A stretch of 64,000 bases of DNA from Pseudomonadota bacterium (GTDB taxonomy: Bacteria; Pseudomonadota; Gammaproteobacteria; Steroidobacterales; Steroidobacteraceae), in NCBI GenBank assembly GCA_025356075.1, contig JANXUT010000014.1:1-64000 (forward strand). Reading direction: 5' to 3'. Position numbers and translations under genes: made by a program. This document shows, one piece after another, positions 52,001-60,570 of the stretch (the first letter of the stretch is position 1; each line of letters opens with the position of its first letter). The notes under the pieces were generated by a model that ran no database searches, had not been told where the DNA came from, and saw only the letters and a program-made list of their open reading frames with translations.

Positions 52001-53102
52001 TGGGCGACCCCGCCACGGGGAAGCAGACGGCCCGCGCCGGATCGAAGCCGAATTGCAGCGCCTCGCCGACCTTGAGGTCGGCGAACCGCCCGGTCTGCGG
52101 CAGTGCGATGCGAAACTCGAAGCGGCTCTTCTGCTCGCGCACGAGCACCGCCGAGTTCGCTCCGTCGAAGAGGAGACTCTCGACCGTCGCCGCGTACTGC
52201 GGGTGGCCGGCAGGCAGCTCGCTGCTGGTGCGCCCGAGGCTCGCGACTTCCGGCCGGACGAAGGCCTCGACCGCGGCGCCCGCGGCGATCGCGCCGTGCG
52301 CCTGGGCGTGGATGCTCCAGCCCTCGGCGCTTTCGAGCTCGACGATACCGCCCTGGACGCTCTTCGCGCGGCCGGCGATCTTGTTGTTGGAGCCGACGAA
52401 GCCGGCGACGAACGGCGTCGCGGGCGAGTAATAGAGTTCCTGCGGCGTGCCGAGCTGCTCGAAGCGGCCCTTGTTCATGACGCCGACGTGGTCGGAAAGC
52501 ACGAGCGCCTCGGACTGATCGTGCGTGATGTAAACGAACGTCGTGCCGAACGCCGCCTGCAGCTGCTTGAGCTCGATCTTCATGTGCTCGCGCAACTTGA
52601 GGTCCAGCGCGCCGAGCGGCTCATCGAGGAGCAGCAGCGTCGGCTCGAGCACGAGGCTGCGGGCGATCGCGACGCGCTGGCGCTGGCCGCCGGAGAGCTC
52701 ATCGACCGCCTTGTGGCCGGCGCCGCCGAGCCCGACGCGCTCGAGCATCTCGGCGCTCTTCTTGACCCGCTCCGCGCGCGCAACGCCGCGACGCGCGAGC
52801 CCGAAGGCGACGTTCTCGCCGACCGACATCATCGGGAACAGTGCGAGCTGCTGGAACACCATGTTGACCGGCCGGCGGTTCGGCGCGACGTCCGCCATGC
52901 TGTTGCCGCCGATCAGGATGTCGCCCTCGTCGGGCGCGATGAACCCCGCGATCATCCTGAGGAGCGTCGTCTTGCCGCAGCCCGACGGCCCCAGGATCGA
53001 GAAGAAGCTGCCGCGCGCGACGCTGAAGGAGAGCGTATCGACGGCGGTGTACGCGCCGAAGCGCTTGACGAGGCTGCGCGCCTCAAGGTCTGGAGTGCTC
53101 AA
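51993..53102 (-). CDS. potA: Polyamine ABC transporter ATPase PotA-like
   Basis: The ATPase has Walker A GPSGCGKTT, Q-loop VFQQLALFPMMSVGENVAFG, signature LSGGQRQRVAIARS, Walker B LLLLDEPLGALD, H-loop ITHDQSE, and a C-terminal TOBE domain. The start appears to be TTG at 53102, overlapping the PotD stop (TTGA); no better ATG precedes the Walker A region at normal distance. It energises PotB/PotC and matches spermidine/putrescine-type ATPases in length (369 residues). Confidence 0.88.
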   Translation of the reverse strand: MSTPDLEARSLVKRFGAYTAVDTLSFSVARGSFFSILGPSGCGKTTLLRMIAGFIAPDEGDILIGGNSMADVAPNRRPVNMVFQQLALFPMMSVGENVAFGLARRGVARAERVKKSAEMLERVGLGGAGHKAVDELSGGQRQRVAIARSLVLEPTLLLLDEPLGALDLKLREHMKIELKQLQAAFGTTFVYITHDQSEALVLSDHVGVMNKGRFEQLGTPQELYYSPATPFVAGFVGSNNKIAGRAKSVQGGIVELESAEGWSIHAQAHGAIAAGAAVEAFVRPEVASLGRTSSELPAGHPQYAATVESLLFDGANSAVLVREQKSRFEFRIALPQTGRFADLKVGEALQFGFDPARAVCFPVAGSPSA

Positions 53103-54163
53103 TTCGCGGCCTTCACGCGGTCGAGTACGCGCCCCTCGATCTCCTCGAGTCCGGGCGGGATGGCCGGATACCACTTGATGTTCTTGAGCGCGGCGTCGGG
53201 CAGGCTCGCAGCGAACTGCGCCTTCAGCTTCGCATCCGCGAGCTGATCGGCGCCCTTGGACGCGGTGAAGCTGCCGACCACGTGGGTGATCTTCGCGGCG
53301 ATCTCGGGGCGCATCGTGAAGTTGATCCAGGCGTACGCGCCAGCGTCGTTCCTGCCCTTCGCCGGCAGCGCGAACGTGTCGAGCCAGCCGAGCGCGCCCG
53401 ACTTCGGCGCGACGTACTGGATGTCCGGGTTCTCGCGATTGAGCACCCAGCCGCCGGTATCCCACATCATCGCCGCCGTGACCTCGCCGGAGCGGATGCC
53501 GTTCAGAAGCTGGTCCTTGTTGTCGTAGAAGAACTTGAGGTTCGCCTTGCAGGCGATCATGGTCTTGCCCACCTCGTCCATGAGCGCCGAGTACGCCTTT
53601 ACGTCGCCGTAGAGCGCGAACGGATCCTTGCCGAGCGCGAAGGCGAACGCCATCATCGTCGGGCGCTTCAGGCGCACCGCGGTCTTGCCCTTGAGCTCGG
53701 GCTTGCACAGGTCGAGGTAGTCGGCCGCCTTGGCCTTCTTCGTGTTGATGACGATGCCGTCCGTTCCCCACAGGTACGGCAGGCCATAGGCCTTGCCATC
53801 GAGCGTCGTATTCTTGCGCACGGTCTCGAGCAGCGTCGGCACGAACTGGTCGAGCTTCACCTTGGTCAGGTCGATGGGCTTGTAGATCCCGAACTCCCGC
53901 TGCGCCGCGAGAATGCGGTCCTGCGAGGGCTGCGCAAGGTCGAAGCCCGCGCCACCGGTGGCCCGCAGCTTCGAGATCATCTCCTCGTTGTTCGAGAGCG
54001 TGACCTCGACCTGGATGCCGGTCTCCTTCTTGAAGAGCGCGATCAACTCGGCCGGCACGTAGTCCGCCCAGCTGATGATCCTCAGGCGCTTCGCATCGTC
54101 GGCGCGGGCGCCGCCGGAAGCGAGAACCGCGAGGCTGAGTATCGTCGCCAGAAGACGTCTCAT
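53099..54163 (-). CDS. potD: Polyamine-binding periplasmic protein PotD-like
   Basis: ATG 54163, with a GGGGAG ribosome site, gives a signal peptide (MRRLLATILSLAVLASGGAR) and a 354-residue binding protein of the PotD/SpuE family: LRIISWADYVPAELIALFKK, EVTLSNNEEMISKLRATGGA, YGLPYLWGTDGIVINTKKAK and DTGGWVLNRENPDIQYVAPK. It is the first gene of the Pot set, 77 bases after the permease at 54240, so the upstream ethanolamine genes could read through. Confidence 0.88.
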   Translation of the reverse strand: MRRLLATILSLAVLASGGARADDAKRLRIISWADYVPAELIALFKKETGIQVEVTLSNNEEMISKLRATGGAGFDLAQPSQDRILAAQREFGIYKPIDLTKVKLDQFVPTLLETVRKNTTLDGKAYGLPYLWGTDGIVINTKKAKAADYLDLCKPELKGKTAVRLKRPTMMAFAFALGKDPFALYGDVKAYSALMDEVGKTMIACKANLKFFYDNKDQLLNGIRSGEVTAAMMWDTGGWVLNRENPDIQYVAPKSGALGWLDTFALPAKGRNDAGAYAWINFTMRPEIAAKITHVVGSFTASKGADQLADAKLKAQFAASLPDAALKNIKWYPAIPPGLEEIEGRVLDRVKAAN

Positions 54164-54239
54164 CGCATTCTCCCCATCGATCGAAGGTGCCGTATCGCCA
54201 GGCCGCACGCCCGTAGGTTACCGCCCCCGCGATCCGTAG

Positions 54240-55628
54240 TCATTGGTTATCCGGGGCCACCGTCCGAACGAGCGCGCCCTCGGCATGGACGCCGCGGCCG
54301 CGGCCACCGCGGGAGGCGAGGGCGCCGATGACGCCAACGCCGAGGAAGATCGCCGCGAGCTCCGGGTTGAACCAGACGATCGCGACGAGCGAGATAACGG
54401 CGATCACGAGAGCCGTCAGCGGGAAGAGCGGGTAGAACGGCGCCCTGAACGGCCGGGGCATTTCCGGCTCCCGGCGCCGCAGGCGGATCAGGCTCAGCAT
54501 GCTCATGATGTACATCACGATCGCGCCGAGCGCCGACATCGTCACGATGCTTGCGGTCAGCGACTGGCCGCGGATCGTCACGAGGCTGTCCGAATAGATC
54601 GCGGCGACGCCGACGACGCCGCCGGCGAGGATCGCGAGGTGTGGCGTGCGCCAGCGCGGGTGGATCCTCGCGAGCAGCGGCGGCAGGAGCCCGGCGCGCG
54701 CGAGCGCGAAGATCTGGCGCGAGTAACCCATGATGATGCCGTGGAAGGAAGCGATGAGGCCGAGGAGGCCGATCCAGACCAGCAGGTGCAGCCAGCCGCT
54801 CTTCGCGCCGACCACCATCTTCATCGCCTGCGGCAGCGGATCGTTGATGTTCGCGAGCAGTTTCCAGTCACCGGCGGCGCCGGCGAAGATCATCGTGCCA
54901 AAGGCGAGCGCGACCAGCGTCAGAATGCCGCCGATGTAGGCGCGCGGAATGGTCCGGCTCGGATCGCGCGCCTCCTCGGCCGCCATCGCCGCGCCCTCGA
55001 TGGCGAGGAAGAACCAGATCGCGAACGGGATCGCGGCGAAAAGGCCGCCCAGCATCGCGAACGAGGGCCGGTCCGCGCCCGCCCAGCCGGCCGCCGTGAA
55101 GTTCGCCCACGAGAATCCGCCCGAGACGACGCCCATGAACACGAGCAGCTCAGCGATCGCGAGCACCGTCACGACGAGCTCGAAAGTCGCCGCGATCGTG
55201 ACGCCGGCGATGTTGAGCGCCATGAACACGAGGTAGGCGCCGACCGCCGCGGTGCGCGCATCGAGGCCGGGGAACTGCACGTTGAGGTATGCGCCGATCG
55301 CGAGGGCGATGGCGGGCGGGGCGAACACGAACTCGATCAGCGTCGAGAATCCCGCGATATACCCGCCGAGCGGCCCGAACGCGCGCCGGCTGTAGGCGAA
55401 GGGTCCGCCGGCCTGCGGGATGGCGGCGGTGAGCTCGGTGAAGCTGAAGATGAACGTCGTGTACATCGTCGCGATCAACACCGTCGTCGCGAGGAACCCG
55501 AGCGTGCCGGCCGCGGCCCAGCCGTAGCTCCAGCCGAAGTACTCGCCCGAGATCACAAGGCCGACGGCGATGCCCCACAGGTGCAGCCCGCTCAGCGTCT
55601 TGCGAAGCTCGGCCGCCGGCTCAGCCAT
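54240..55628 (-). CDS. APC family permease, ethanolamine permease (Eat) type
   Basis: The protein (462 residues from ATG 55628) has 12 helices and the Eat-type N-terminal signature LHLWGIAVGLVISGEYFGWS, which is characteristic of ethanolamine permeases rather than amino-acid ones. It then has FAYSRRAFGPLGGYIAGFST and IEGAAMAAEEARDPSRTIPR. It would import ethanolamine or a related small amine into the cytoplasm. Its ATG overlaps the upstream amidotransferase stop by eight bases, so it belongs to the GS-ALDH-ADH-amidotransferase operon. Confidence 0.82.
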   Translation of the reverse strand: MAEPAAELRKTLSGLHLWGIAVGLVISGEYFGWSYGWAAAGTLGFLATTVLIATMYTTFIFSFTELTAAIPQAGGPFAYSRRAFGPLGGYIAGFSTLIEFVFAPPAIALAIGAYLNVQFPGLDARTAAVGAYLVFMALNIAGVTIAATFELVVTVLAIAELLVFMGVVSGGFSWANFTAAGWAGADRPSFAMLGGLFAAIPFAIWFFLAIEGAAMAAEEARDPSRTIPRAYIGGILTLVALAFGTMIFAGAAGDWKLLANINDPLPQAMKMVVGAKSGWLHLLVWIGLLGLIASFHGIIMGYSRQIFALARAGLLPPLLARIHPRWRTPHLAILAGGVVGVAAIYSDSLVTIRGQSLTASIVTMSALGAIVMYIMSMLSLIRLRRREPEMPRPFRAPFYPLFPLTALVIAVISLVAIVWFNPELAAIFLGVGVIGALASRGGRGRGVHAEGALVRTVAPDNQ

Positions 55629-56478
55629 GCCGGCTCGCGTGCGGCAGCACCTCGGCGTCGAGCCAGTTGCGGATCTCGGCGAGGCGCAGCGCCGCATCGC
55701 TCATCGCGGACCCGAGTCCGTGGCGCCAGAGGAGCGGGCCGTCGTCCGGCTTCGCCTGCAGGCGCCGGAGGTCGGCGGCGAAGCTCGCGAGCGCCGCCTC
55801 GTCGGCGAACATCCCCTCGGTGACGAGCCTCGCGCCGTAGCGTTCGGCGGCGGCGGCGATGTCCAGGTACTCGTACTCCGGGTGGTACTGGACTCCCCAG
55901 AACGTGCCGCGTCCGTGGCTGAAGGCGGCCGCCTGCAGCCCCATGTCGTTGCGTGCGAGCTCAACCGCGCCGGCCGGCAGCGTCGCGATCGAGTCGAGGT
56001 GGATGGTCGGCGCCTCGAACACCGCGGGCTTGCCCGCGAAGAGCCGATGCGCGCGGCCGGCGTCGGTGAGCGTGATGCGACGGCCAAAGCCAAACTCGCG
56101 GCCACGCGGGTTGGCGCGCACTTCGCCGCCGGCGGCGGTGACGGCGACCTGCAGGCCCCAGCAACTGCCGAAGAAGGGCACGCCCGCGGCGAACACCGCC
56201 CGCGCGAGGTCCACCTGGCGGGTGATCGCTTCGCCGCCGTTGTAGATGTTGAGCGCCGAGCCCGTGATCGTGACGCCGTCGTAGTCGGCGAGACCGACGC
56301 CGGGCGGGAATTCCGGAGCCCCATCCGCCGGCCGCACCACGTCGCAGCGCAGCGCGGGCTCGAGGCGCTTCAACGCGTTGACGTATCCAATCCCGGAGTC
56401 GTAGCCGACCGCAGCGGTCTGGCGGGCGCGAATCTCGGCCGTGTTGCCGTCGATGATGAGGACGCGGGCGGAATTCAC
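55621..56478 (-). CDS. Class I glutamine amidotransferase, likely gamma-glutamyl hydrolase
   Basis: GTG 56478 overlaps the upstream stop (GTGA) and opens a 285-residue protein with a complete class I amidotransferase domain: FFGSCWGLQVAVTA (catalytic Cys), GRGTFWGVQYHPEYEYLDIA (catalytic His and Glu) and DYDGVTITGSALNIYNGGEA. It stands alone without a synthetase domain. In the GlnA4-type ethanolamine route a protein of this type is proposed to cut the gamma-glutamyl bond at the end. This is inferred from context. Confidence 0.85.
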   Translation of the reverse strand: MNSARVLIIDGNTAEIRARQTAAVGYDSGIGYVNALKRLEPALRCDVVRPADGAPEFPPGVGLADYDGVTITGSALNIYNGGEAITRQVDLARAVFAAGVPFFGSCWGLQVAVTAAGGEVRANPRGREFGFGRRITLTDAGRAHRLFAGKPAVFEAPTIHLDSIATLPAGAVELARNDMGLQAAAFSHGRGTFWGVQYHPEYEYLDIAAAAERYGARLVTEGMFADEAALASFAADLRRLQAKPDDGPLLWRHGLGSAMSDAALRLAEIRNWLDAEVLPHASRHG

Positions 56479-57650
56479 GCAGCGCGCGCCGCGGCCGCGA
56501 GCTCGCCACCGACGGCGGCGCGAAAGATCCGCTCGTAGGTCGCCGCATCGAGCGGGATCGGATTGCCGGAGGCCGACGGGTCGATCGAGGCTTCCTTGCC
56601 GATGGTCGCGGCGTTGTGCGTCGTGACGCCGATGTCGGCGAGCGAGTGGGGGATGTCGAGCTCCTGCCGCAGCGCCAGCACCCAGGCCAGGAACCCGTCG
56701 AAGCCCCGCGTCGGCAGGTCGAGCGCGCGACTGACGATGTCGGTCTTCGCGGCGATCGCCGCGCGGTTGTGCGTCATCACGTAGGGGAGGATCACGGCGT
56801 TGGTGAGGCCATGGTGGGTGTTGAACCATGAGCCCACGGGGTGGGCGATCGCGTGCACGCCACCGAGCCCCTTCTGGAAGGCGGTCGCGCCCATCGAGGC
56901 GGCCGCGAGCATCTCGGCCCGCGCCTCGATGTCGCGACCGTTCGCGCAGGCGCGCGGCAGGAACTCCTTGATGAGGCGCATGCCCTCGAGCGCGATGCCG
57001 TCGGCGAGCGGGTGAAAGCCCGGCGCGCAAAAGGCCTCGAAGCAATGCACGAACGCATCGATGCCGGTCGCCGCGGTAACGCCGCGTGGCAGGCCGACGG
57101 TGAGTTCCGGGTCGGCGATGACGACTTTCGGCATCATCAGCGGGTGGAAGATGATCTTCTTCTGGTGCGTTTCCTCGTTGAGGATGACGCCGGCGCGGCC
57201 GACCTCCGAGCCCGTGCCCGCCGTCGTCGGCACCGCGATCACCGGCGCGATCCCGGCGGGATCGGCGCGCGTCCACCAGTCGCCGACGTCCTCGAAGTCC
57301 CACAGCGGCCGGTTCTGCCCGGACATGAACGCGATCACCTTGCCGGCATCGAGCGCCGAGCCGCCGCCGAAAGCCACTACGCCGTCATGGCGGCCGGAGC
57401 GGTAGGCCGCGAGCCCCGCCAGCACGTGGCTGAGGGCGGGGTTGCCGCGCACGCCACCGAACACCGCCGCGCCCGGCAGGGAAGCGTGCGCGTTCGTGAT
57501 CATCGGCGCGTTGACGAGGCCCTCATCGGTCACGATGAGCGGCCGTGCCATGACGGCGCGAGCGCATGCCGCCGGGAGCTCGGCGATGCGGCCGGGGCCT
57601 GACCATATGGTCGTCGGGTAATTCCAGTTGCCGCGCAGTACGGGGGTCAT
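56475..57650 (-). CDS. Iron-containing alcohol dehydrogenase
   Basis: The 391-residue protein is a group III Fe-ADH: cofactor loop GVVAFGGGSALDAGKVIAFM, GTGSEVGRAGVILNEETHQK, and metal ligands in TGIDAFVHCFEAFCAPGFHP (Asp, His) and GGVHAIAHPVGSWFNTHHGL (two His). It overlaps the ALDH upstream and the amidotransferase downstream by four bases each. With the GS-like ligase it could oxidise gamma-glutamylethanolamide to the aldehyde. Confidence 0.9.
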   Translation of the reverse strand: MTPVLRGNWNYPTTIWSGPGRIAELPAACARAVMARPLIVTDEGLVNAPMITNAHASLPGAAVFGGVRGNPALSHVLAGLAAYRSGRHDGVVAFGGGSALDAGKVIAFMSGQNRPLWDFEDVGDWWTRADPAGIAPVIAVPTTAGTGSEVGRAGVILNEETHQKKIIFHPLMMPKVVIADPELTVGLPRGVTAATGIDAFVHCFEAFCAPGFHPLADGIALEGMRLIKEFLPRACANGRDIEARAEMLAAASMGATAFQKGLGGVHAIAHPVGSWFNTHHGLTNAVILPYVMTHNRAAIAAKTDIVSRALDLPTRGFDGFLAWVLALRQELDIPHSLADIGVTTHNAATIGKEASIDPSASGNPIPLDAATYERIFRAAVGGELAAAARAA

Positions 57651-59038
57651 GTGGCCAACCTGAGGTTGTAGGACTTCGGGCGCGTGAGTTGCTCGAAGCC
57701 GACGCGCGACAGGGTGCAGCCGCGGCCGGAGTTCTTGACGCCTGTCCACGCAAGCGCGGGGTCCAGGTAGTCGCAGCGGTTCAGGAACACGGTTCCCGTC
57801 TCGAGCGCATCGCCGAGTTCCTCGGCGCGCGCGACGTCGGCGGAGTAGATCGCGGCGGTCAGCCCGAAGTCGCTGTCGTTCATGAGTCGAAGCGCTTCCT
57901 CGTCGGAGGCTACCTTCATGATGCCGACCGCGGGGCCGAAGGTTTCCTCGCGCATGATGGGCATCGAGTGGTCTACGTCGACGAGCACCTGTGGCGCGAG
58001 GTAGGGCGTGCCGGGCTTCGAATGGCCGAAGCGGCCGGCGTCGATGAGCTGGCGCGCGCCGCGACCGACCGCATCCTCGACCTGGCCGCGGACGAAGTCG
58101 GCGGCGGCCGTGCGCACGACCGGTCCGAGCGTCGTCTCGGGGTCGACGGGCGAGCCGAGCCGATAACCGTTCGCAAGCTCGACAACGCCCGCCACGAACT
58201 CATCGAAGCGCGGCGCGGCGACATAGATGCGCTTGATGCCGCAGCACGACTGGCCGGCGTTGAAGAACGCCCCATCGGTCAGCGAGTCGATCGCGTGCGC
58301 GAGGTTCGCGTCGGCGCGCACGTACGCGGGGTCCTTGCCGCCGAGCTCGAGGCCCGCGGTCGCAAAGCCGCGCGCGGTCGCCTCGACCACCGCCCGGCCG
58401 CCCGCGACGGAGCCGGTGAAGCAGACGTTCGCGACGCGCGCATCGCCCATCAGGCGCGCGGTGTCGGCGTGCGAGAGGTGCAGGAACTGGAAGACGCCGG
58501 CCGGCAGTCCCGCGCGCGCGAACGCGGCCGCGAGCCGTTCAGCGCAGAGCGGCGTCTGGTGCGAATGCTTGAGGACTACCGCATTGCCCGCGATCAGCGC
58601 CGGCAGGATCGCGTTCACCGACGTGAGGTACGGGTAGTTCCAGGGCGCCACGACCGCGACAACGCCGACCGGCACGCGCTTGATGAGCCGCGCGAAGCCC
58701 GGTCGCTCGTCCGGGCGCACCGGCGCGAGCGCCGTCGCGGCGATGCCGAGCATGTAGCGCGAGCGCTCCTCGAAGCCGCGGATCTCGCCGGGCGAGTGCC
58801 GGATCGGCCGGCCCATCTGCCAGGTGATCTCGGCGGCGATCTCGGCACCGTCCGCGACGAACGCATCGACCGCGCGAGCGAGGATCGCGCAGCGCTCGGC
58901 GAGTGCCACGCCCGCCCATTGCCGCTGGGCGCGCACGGCGGCCTCGAGTGCGCGGTCGATTGCCGCGGCCGACTCGAGCGGGCGCTCGGCGTACACGCTG
59001 CCGTCGACGGGGCTGATCGTCCTTAAGGTGTCGGCCAT
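57647..59038 (-). CDS. NAD-dependent aldehyde dehydrogenase
   Basis: The 463-residue ALDH from ATG 59038 has the catalytic Cys in FFNAGQSCCGIKRIYV, the general base Glu in TAGLELGGKDPAYVR, the Rossmann segment GVVAVVAPWNYPYLTSVNAI and PIMREETFGPAVGIMKVASD. The Gly pair in FTGSVAGGRAVVE positions NAD. It sits between the GS-like ligase (gap 8 bases) and the Fe-ADH (4-base overlap), so it should oxidise the aldehyde that ADH forms, probably a gamma-glutamylated one. Confidence 0.9.
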   Translation of the reverse strand: MADTLRTISPVDGSVYAERPLESAAAIDRALEAAVRAQRQWAGVALAERCAILARAVDAFVADGAEIAAEITWQMGRPIRHSPGEIRGFEERSRYMLGIAATALAPVRPDERPGFARLIKRVPVGVVAVVAPWNYPYLTSVNAILPALIAGNAVVLKHSHQTPLCAERLAAAFARAGLPAGVFQFLHLSHADTARLMGDARVANVCFTGSVAGGRAVVEATARGFATAGLELGGKDPAYVRADANLAHAIDSLTDGAFFNAGQSCCGIKRIYVAAPRFDEFVAGVVELANGYRLGSPVDPETTLGPVVRTAAADFVRGQVEDAVGRGARQLIDAGRFGHSKPGTPYLAPQVLVDVDHSMPIMREETFGPAVGIMKVASDEEALRLMNDSDFGLTAAIYSADVARAEELGDALETGTVFLNRCDYLDPALAWTGVKNSGRGCTLSRVGFEQLTRPKSYNLRLAT

Positions 59039-59046
59039 GGGTGAGC

Positions 59047-60414
59047 TCAGATGATTTCGAAGTAGCGCGCCAGTTCCCAGTCCGTGATGGCCTTGCGGAA
59101 CTCGCGTTCCTCCCACTGGCGCGTCGCCGCGTAGTGCTCGACGAAGGCATCGCCGAAGAGCGAGCGCGCCGCGCTCGATGCGAGGAGGCGTCGCGCCGCT
59201 TCATCGAGCGTCGCCGGCAGCCGCCGCGCGGGCGCGTGGTCGCGGTCGTAGGAATTGCCCTCGATCGCGGCATCGGGCTCGATGCGGTTCTCGATGCCCC
59301 ACAGGCCGGAGCCGATCGCGGCGGCGAGCGCGATGTAGGGATTGATGTCGGCGGCCGCGATGCGGTACTCGACGCGCTGGCTCGAGGGCCCGCCACGGAT
59401 CACCCTGAGCGCCGTCGTGCGGTTCTCGACGCCCCACGTCGCCGAGGTCGGTGCCCAGTAGCCCGGGACCAGGCGCGAATAGCTGTTGACGGTGCAGGCG
59501 ATCATCGCGAGGAGCTCGGGCATCAGCGCCTGCTGGCCGCCGACGAACCAGCGCATCGTGTCCGACATCTCGTACTGCTTCGAGGCGTCGTGGAAGGCGC
59601 TGCCGCCATCCTCTTTCCTGAGCGAGACGTGCAGGTGCCCGCTCTGGCCAGCGCAGCTGTTCGACCACTTGGCCATGAACGTCGCCATGAGGCCGTGGCG
59701 CTGCGCGAGCACCTTGGCGAAGGTCTTGAAGAGCGCCGCGCGGTCCGCCGCCTCGAGCGCCTCGCAGTAGGTGAGCGCCGCCTCGAGGACGCCGGGTCCG
59801 GTTTCGGTGTGCAGCCCCTCGATCGGGAAGCGCATCGTCTGGCCGAGATCGAGGAACTCCTGGTAGAGGTCCGAATGCACGGAGTTCCTGAGCACCGAGT
59901 AGCCGAAGGCGCCCGGCGTCATCGTCTTCAGGTGCCGGTAGCCCTTCTCGCGTACCGACTCGGGGGTCTCGGAGAACATGAAGAACTCGAACTCGGCGGC
60001 GGCGCTGACCGCGTAGCCGAGCTTGCCGGCGCGCGCGAGCACCCGGCGCAGCGTGCCGCGCGGGCAGATCGCCTCGGCGGGACCGGCGAACTCGGCGAGG
60101 AAGAGCGCGGTTTTCGGCTCGTAGGGAATCTCGCGGCGGGTCGCCGGCAGCACGCGCACGGCCGCATCGGGATAGGCGGTGTGCCAGCCGGTGAACTTCA
60201 GGTTGTCGCACAGCTGGTCGTTCGAATCCCAGCCGAGCACGACGTCGCAGACCCCAAAGCCCTTCTCGAGGGCCGACAGAAACTTGTCCCGGCTCAGGTA
60301 CTTGCCGCGCAGGATGCCGTCTACGTCGAAGACGCCGATCTTGACGTGCTCCATGCCGTGATCGACGACGTACTGGCGGGCGGCGGCGATGTCTTCGCGA
60401 TTCGTCGGTTCCAT
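59047..60414 (-). CDS. Glutamine-synthetase-like ligase, likely gamma-glutamylethanolamide synthetase
   Basis: ATG 60414 (MEPTNREDIAAARQYVVDHG) opens a 455-residue GS-family protein. It has FDVDGILRGKYLSRDKFLSA, AAAEFEFFMFSETPESVREK, HTETGPGVLEAALTYCEALE, GQSGHLHVSLRKEDGGSAFH and NRTTALRVIRGGPSSQRVEY blocks. It differs strongly from the PuuA-like enzyme at 42149. Its gene heads the ALDH/ADH/amidotransferase/Eat set, matching the SCO1611-1615 order in Streptomyces, where GlnA4 makes gamma-glutamylethanolamide. The substrate remains an inference. Confidence 0.8.
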   Translation of the reverse strand: MEPTNREDIAAARQYVVDHGMEHVKIGVFDVDGILRGKYLSRDKFLSALEKGFGVCDVVLGWDSNDQLCDNLKFTGWHTAYPDAAVRVLPATRREIPYEPKTALFLAEFAGPAEAICPRGTLRRVLARAGKLGYAVSAAAEFEFFMFSETPESVREKGYRHLKTMTPGAFGYSVLRNSVHSDLYQEFLDLGQTMRFPIEGLHTETGPGVLEAALTYCEALEAADRAALFKTFAKVLAQRHGLMATFMAKWSNSCAGQSGHLHVSLRKEDGGSAFHDASKQYEMSDTMRWFVGGQQALMPELLAMIACTVNSYSRLVPGYWAPTSATWGVENRTTALRVIRGGPSSQRVEYRIAAADINPYIALAAAIGSGLWGIENRIEPDAAIEGNSYDRDHAPARRLPATLDEAARRLLASSAARSLFGDAFVEHYAATRQWEEREFRKAITDWELARYFEII

Positions 60415-60570
60415 ACGCGTCCGTGGCGGGCTTGCCCTGAGTGAGCAAAGGATCATATACGCGCGCACGTAAGCGTGGGGAGACGGCCCGCCGGGGTGGC
60501 CCACGCGTGTTGGCCGCGCAGGCCTTTCGTGTGACGATCCGCCGGCGGCCGGACCGGTCGCGGCGAGGTA

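Noticed and set aside
54243-55823. Long plus-strand open frame opposite the permease and amidotransferase
   Set aside because: Its composition (Arg/Asp/Glu/His runs) is that of a shadow of the well-supported minus-strand genes.
59047-60414. Housekeeping ammonia-assimilating glutamine synthetase
   Set aside because: Sequence blocks and gene context match gamma-glutamylamine ligases; the adjacent dehydrogenases and amidotransferase fit a catabolic role.
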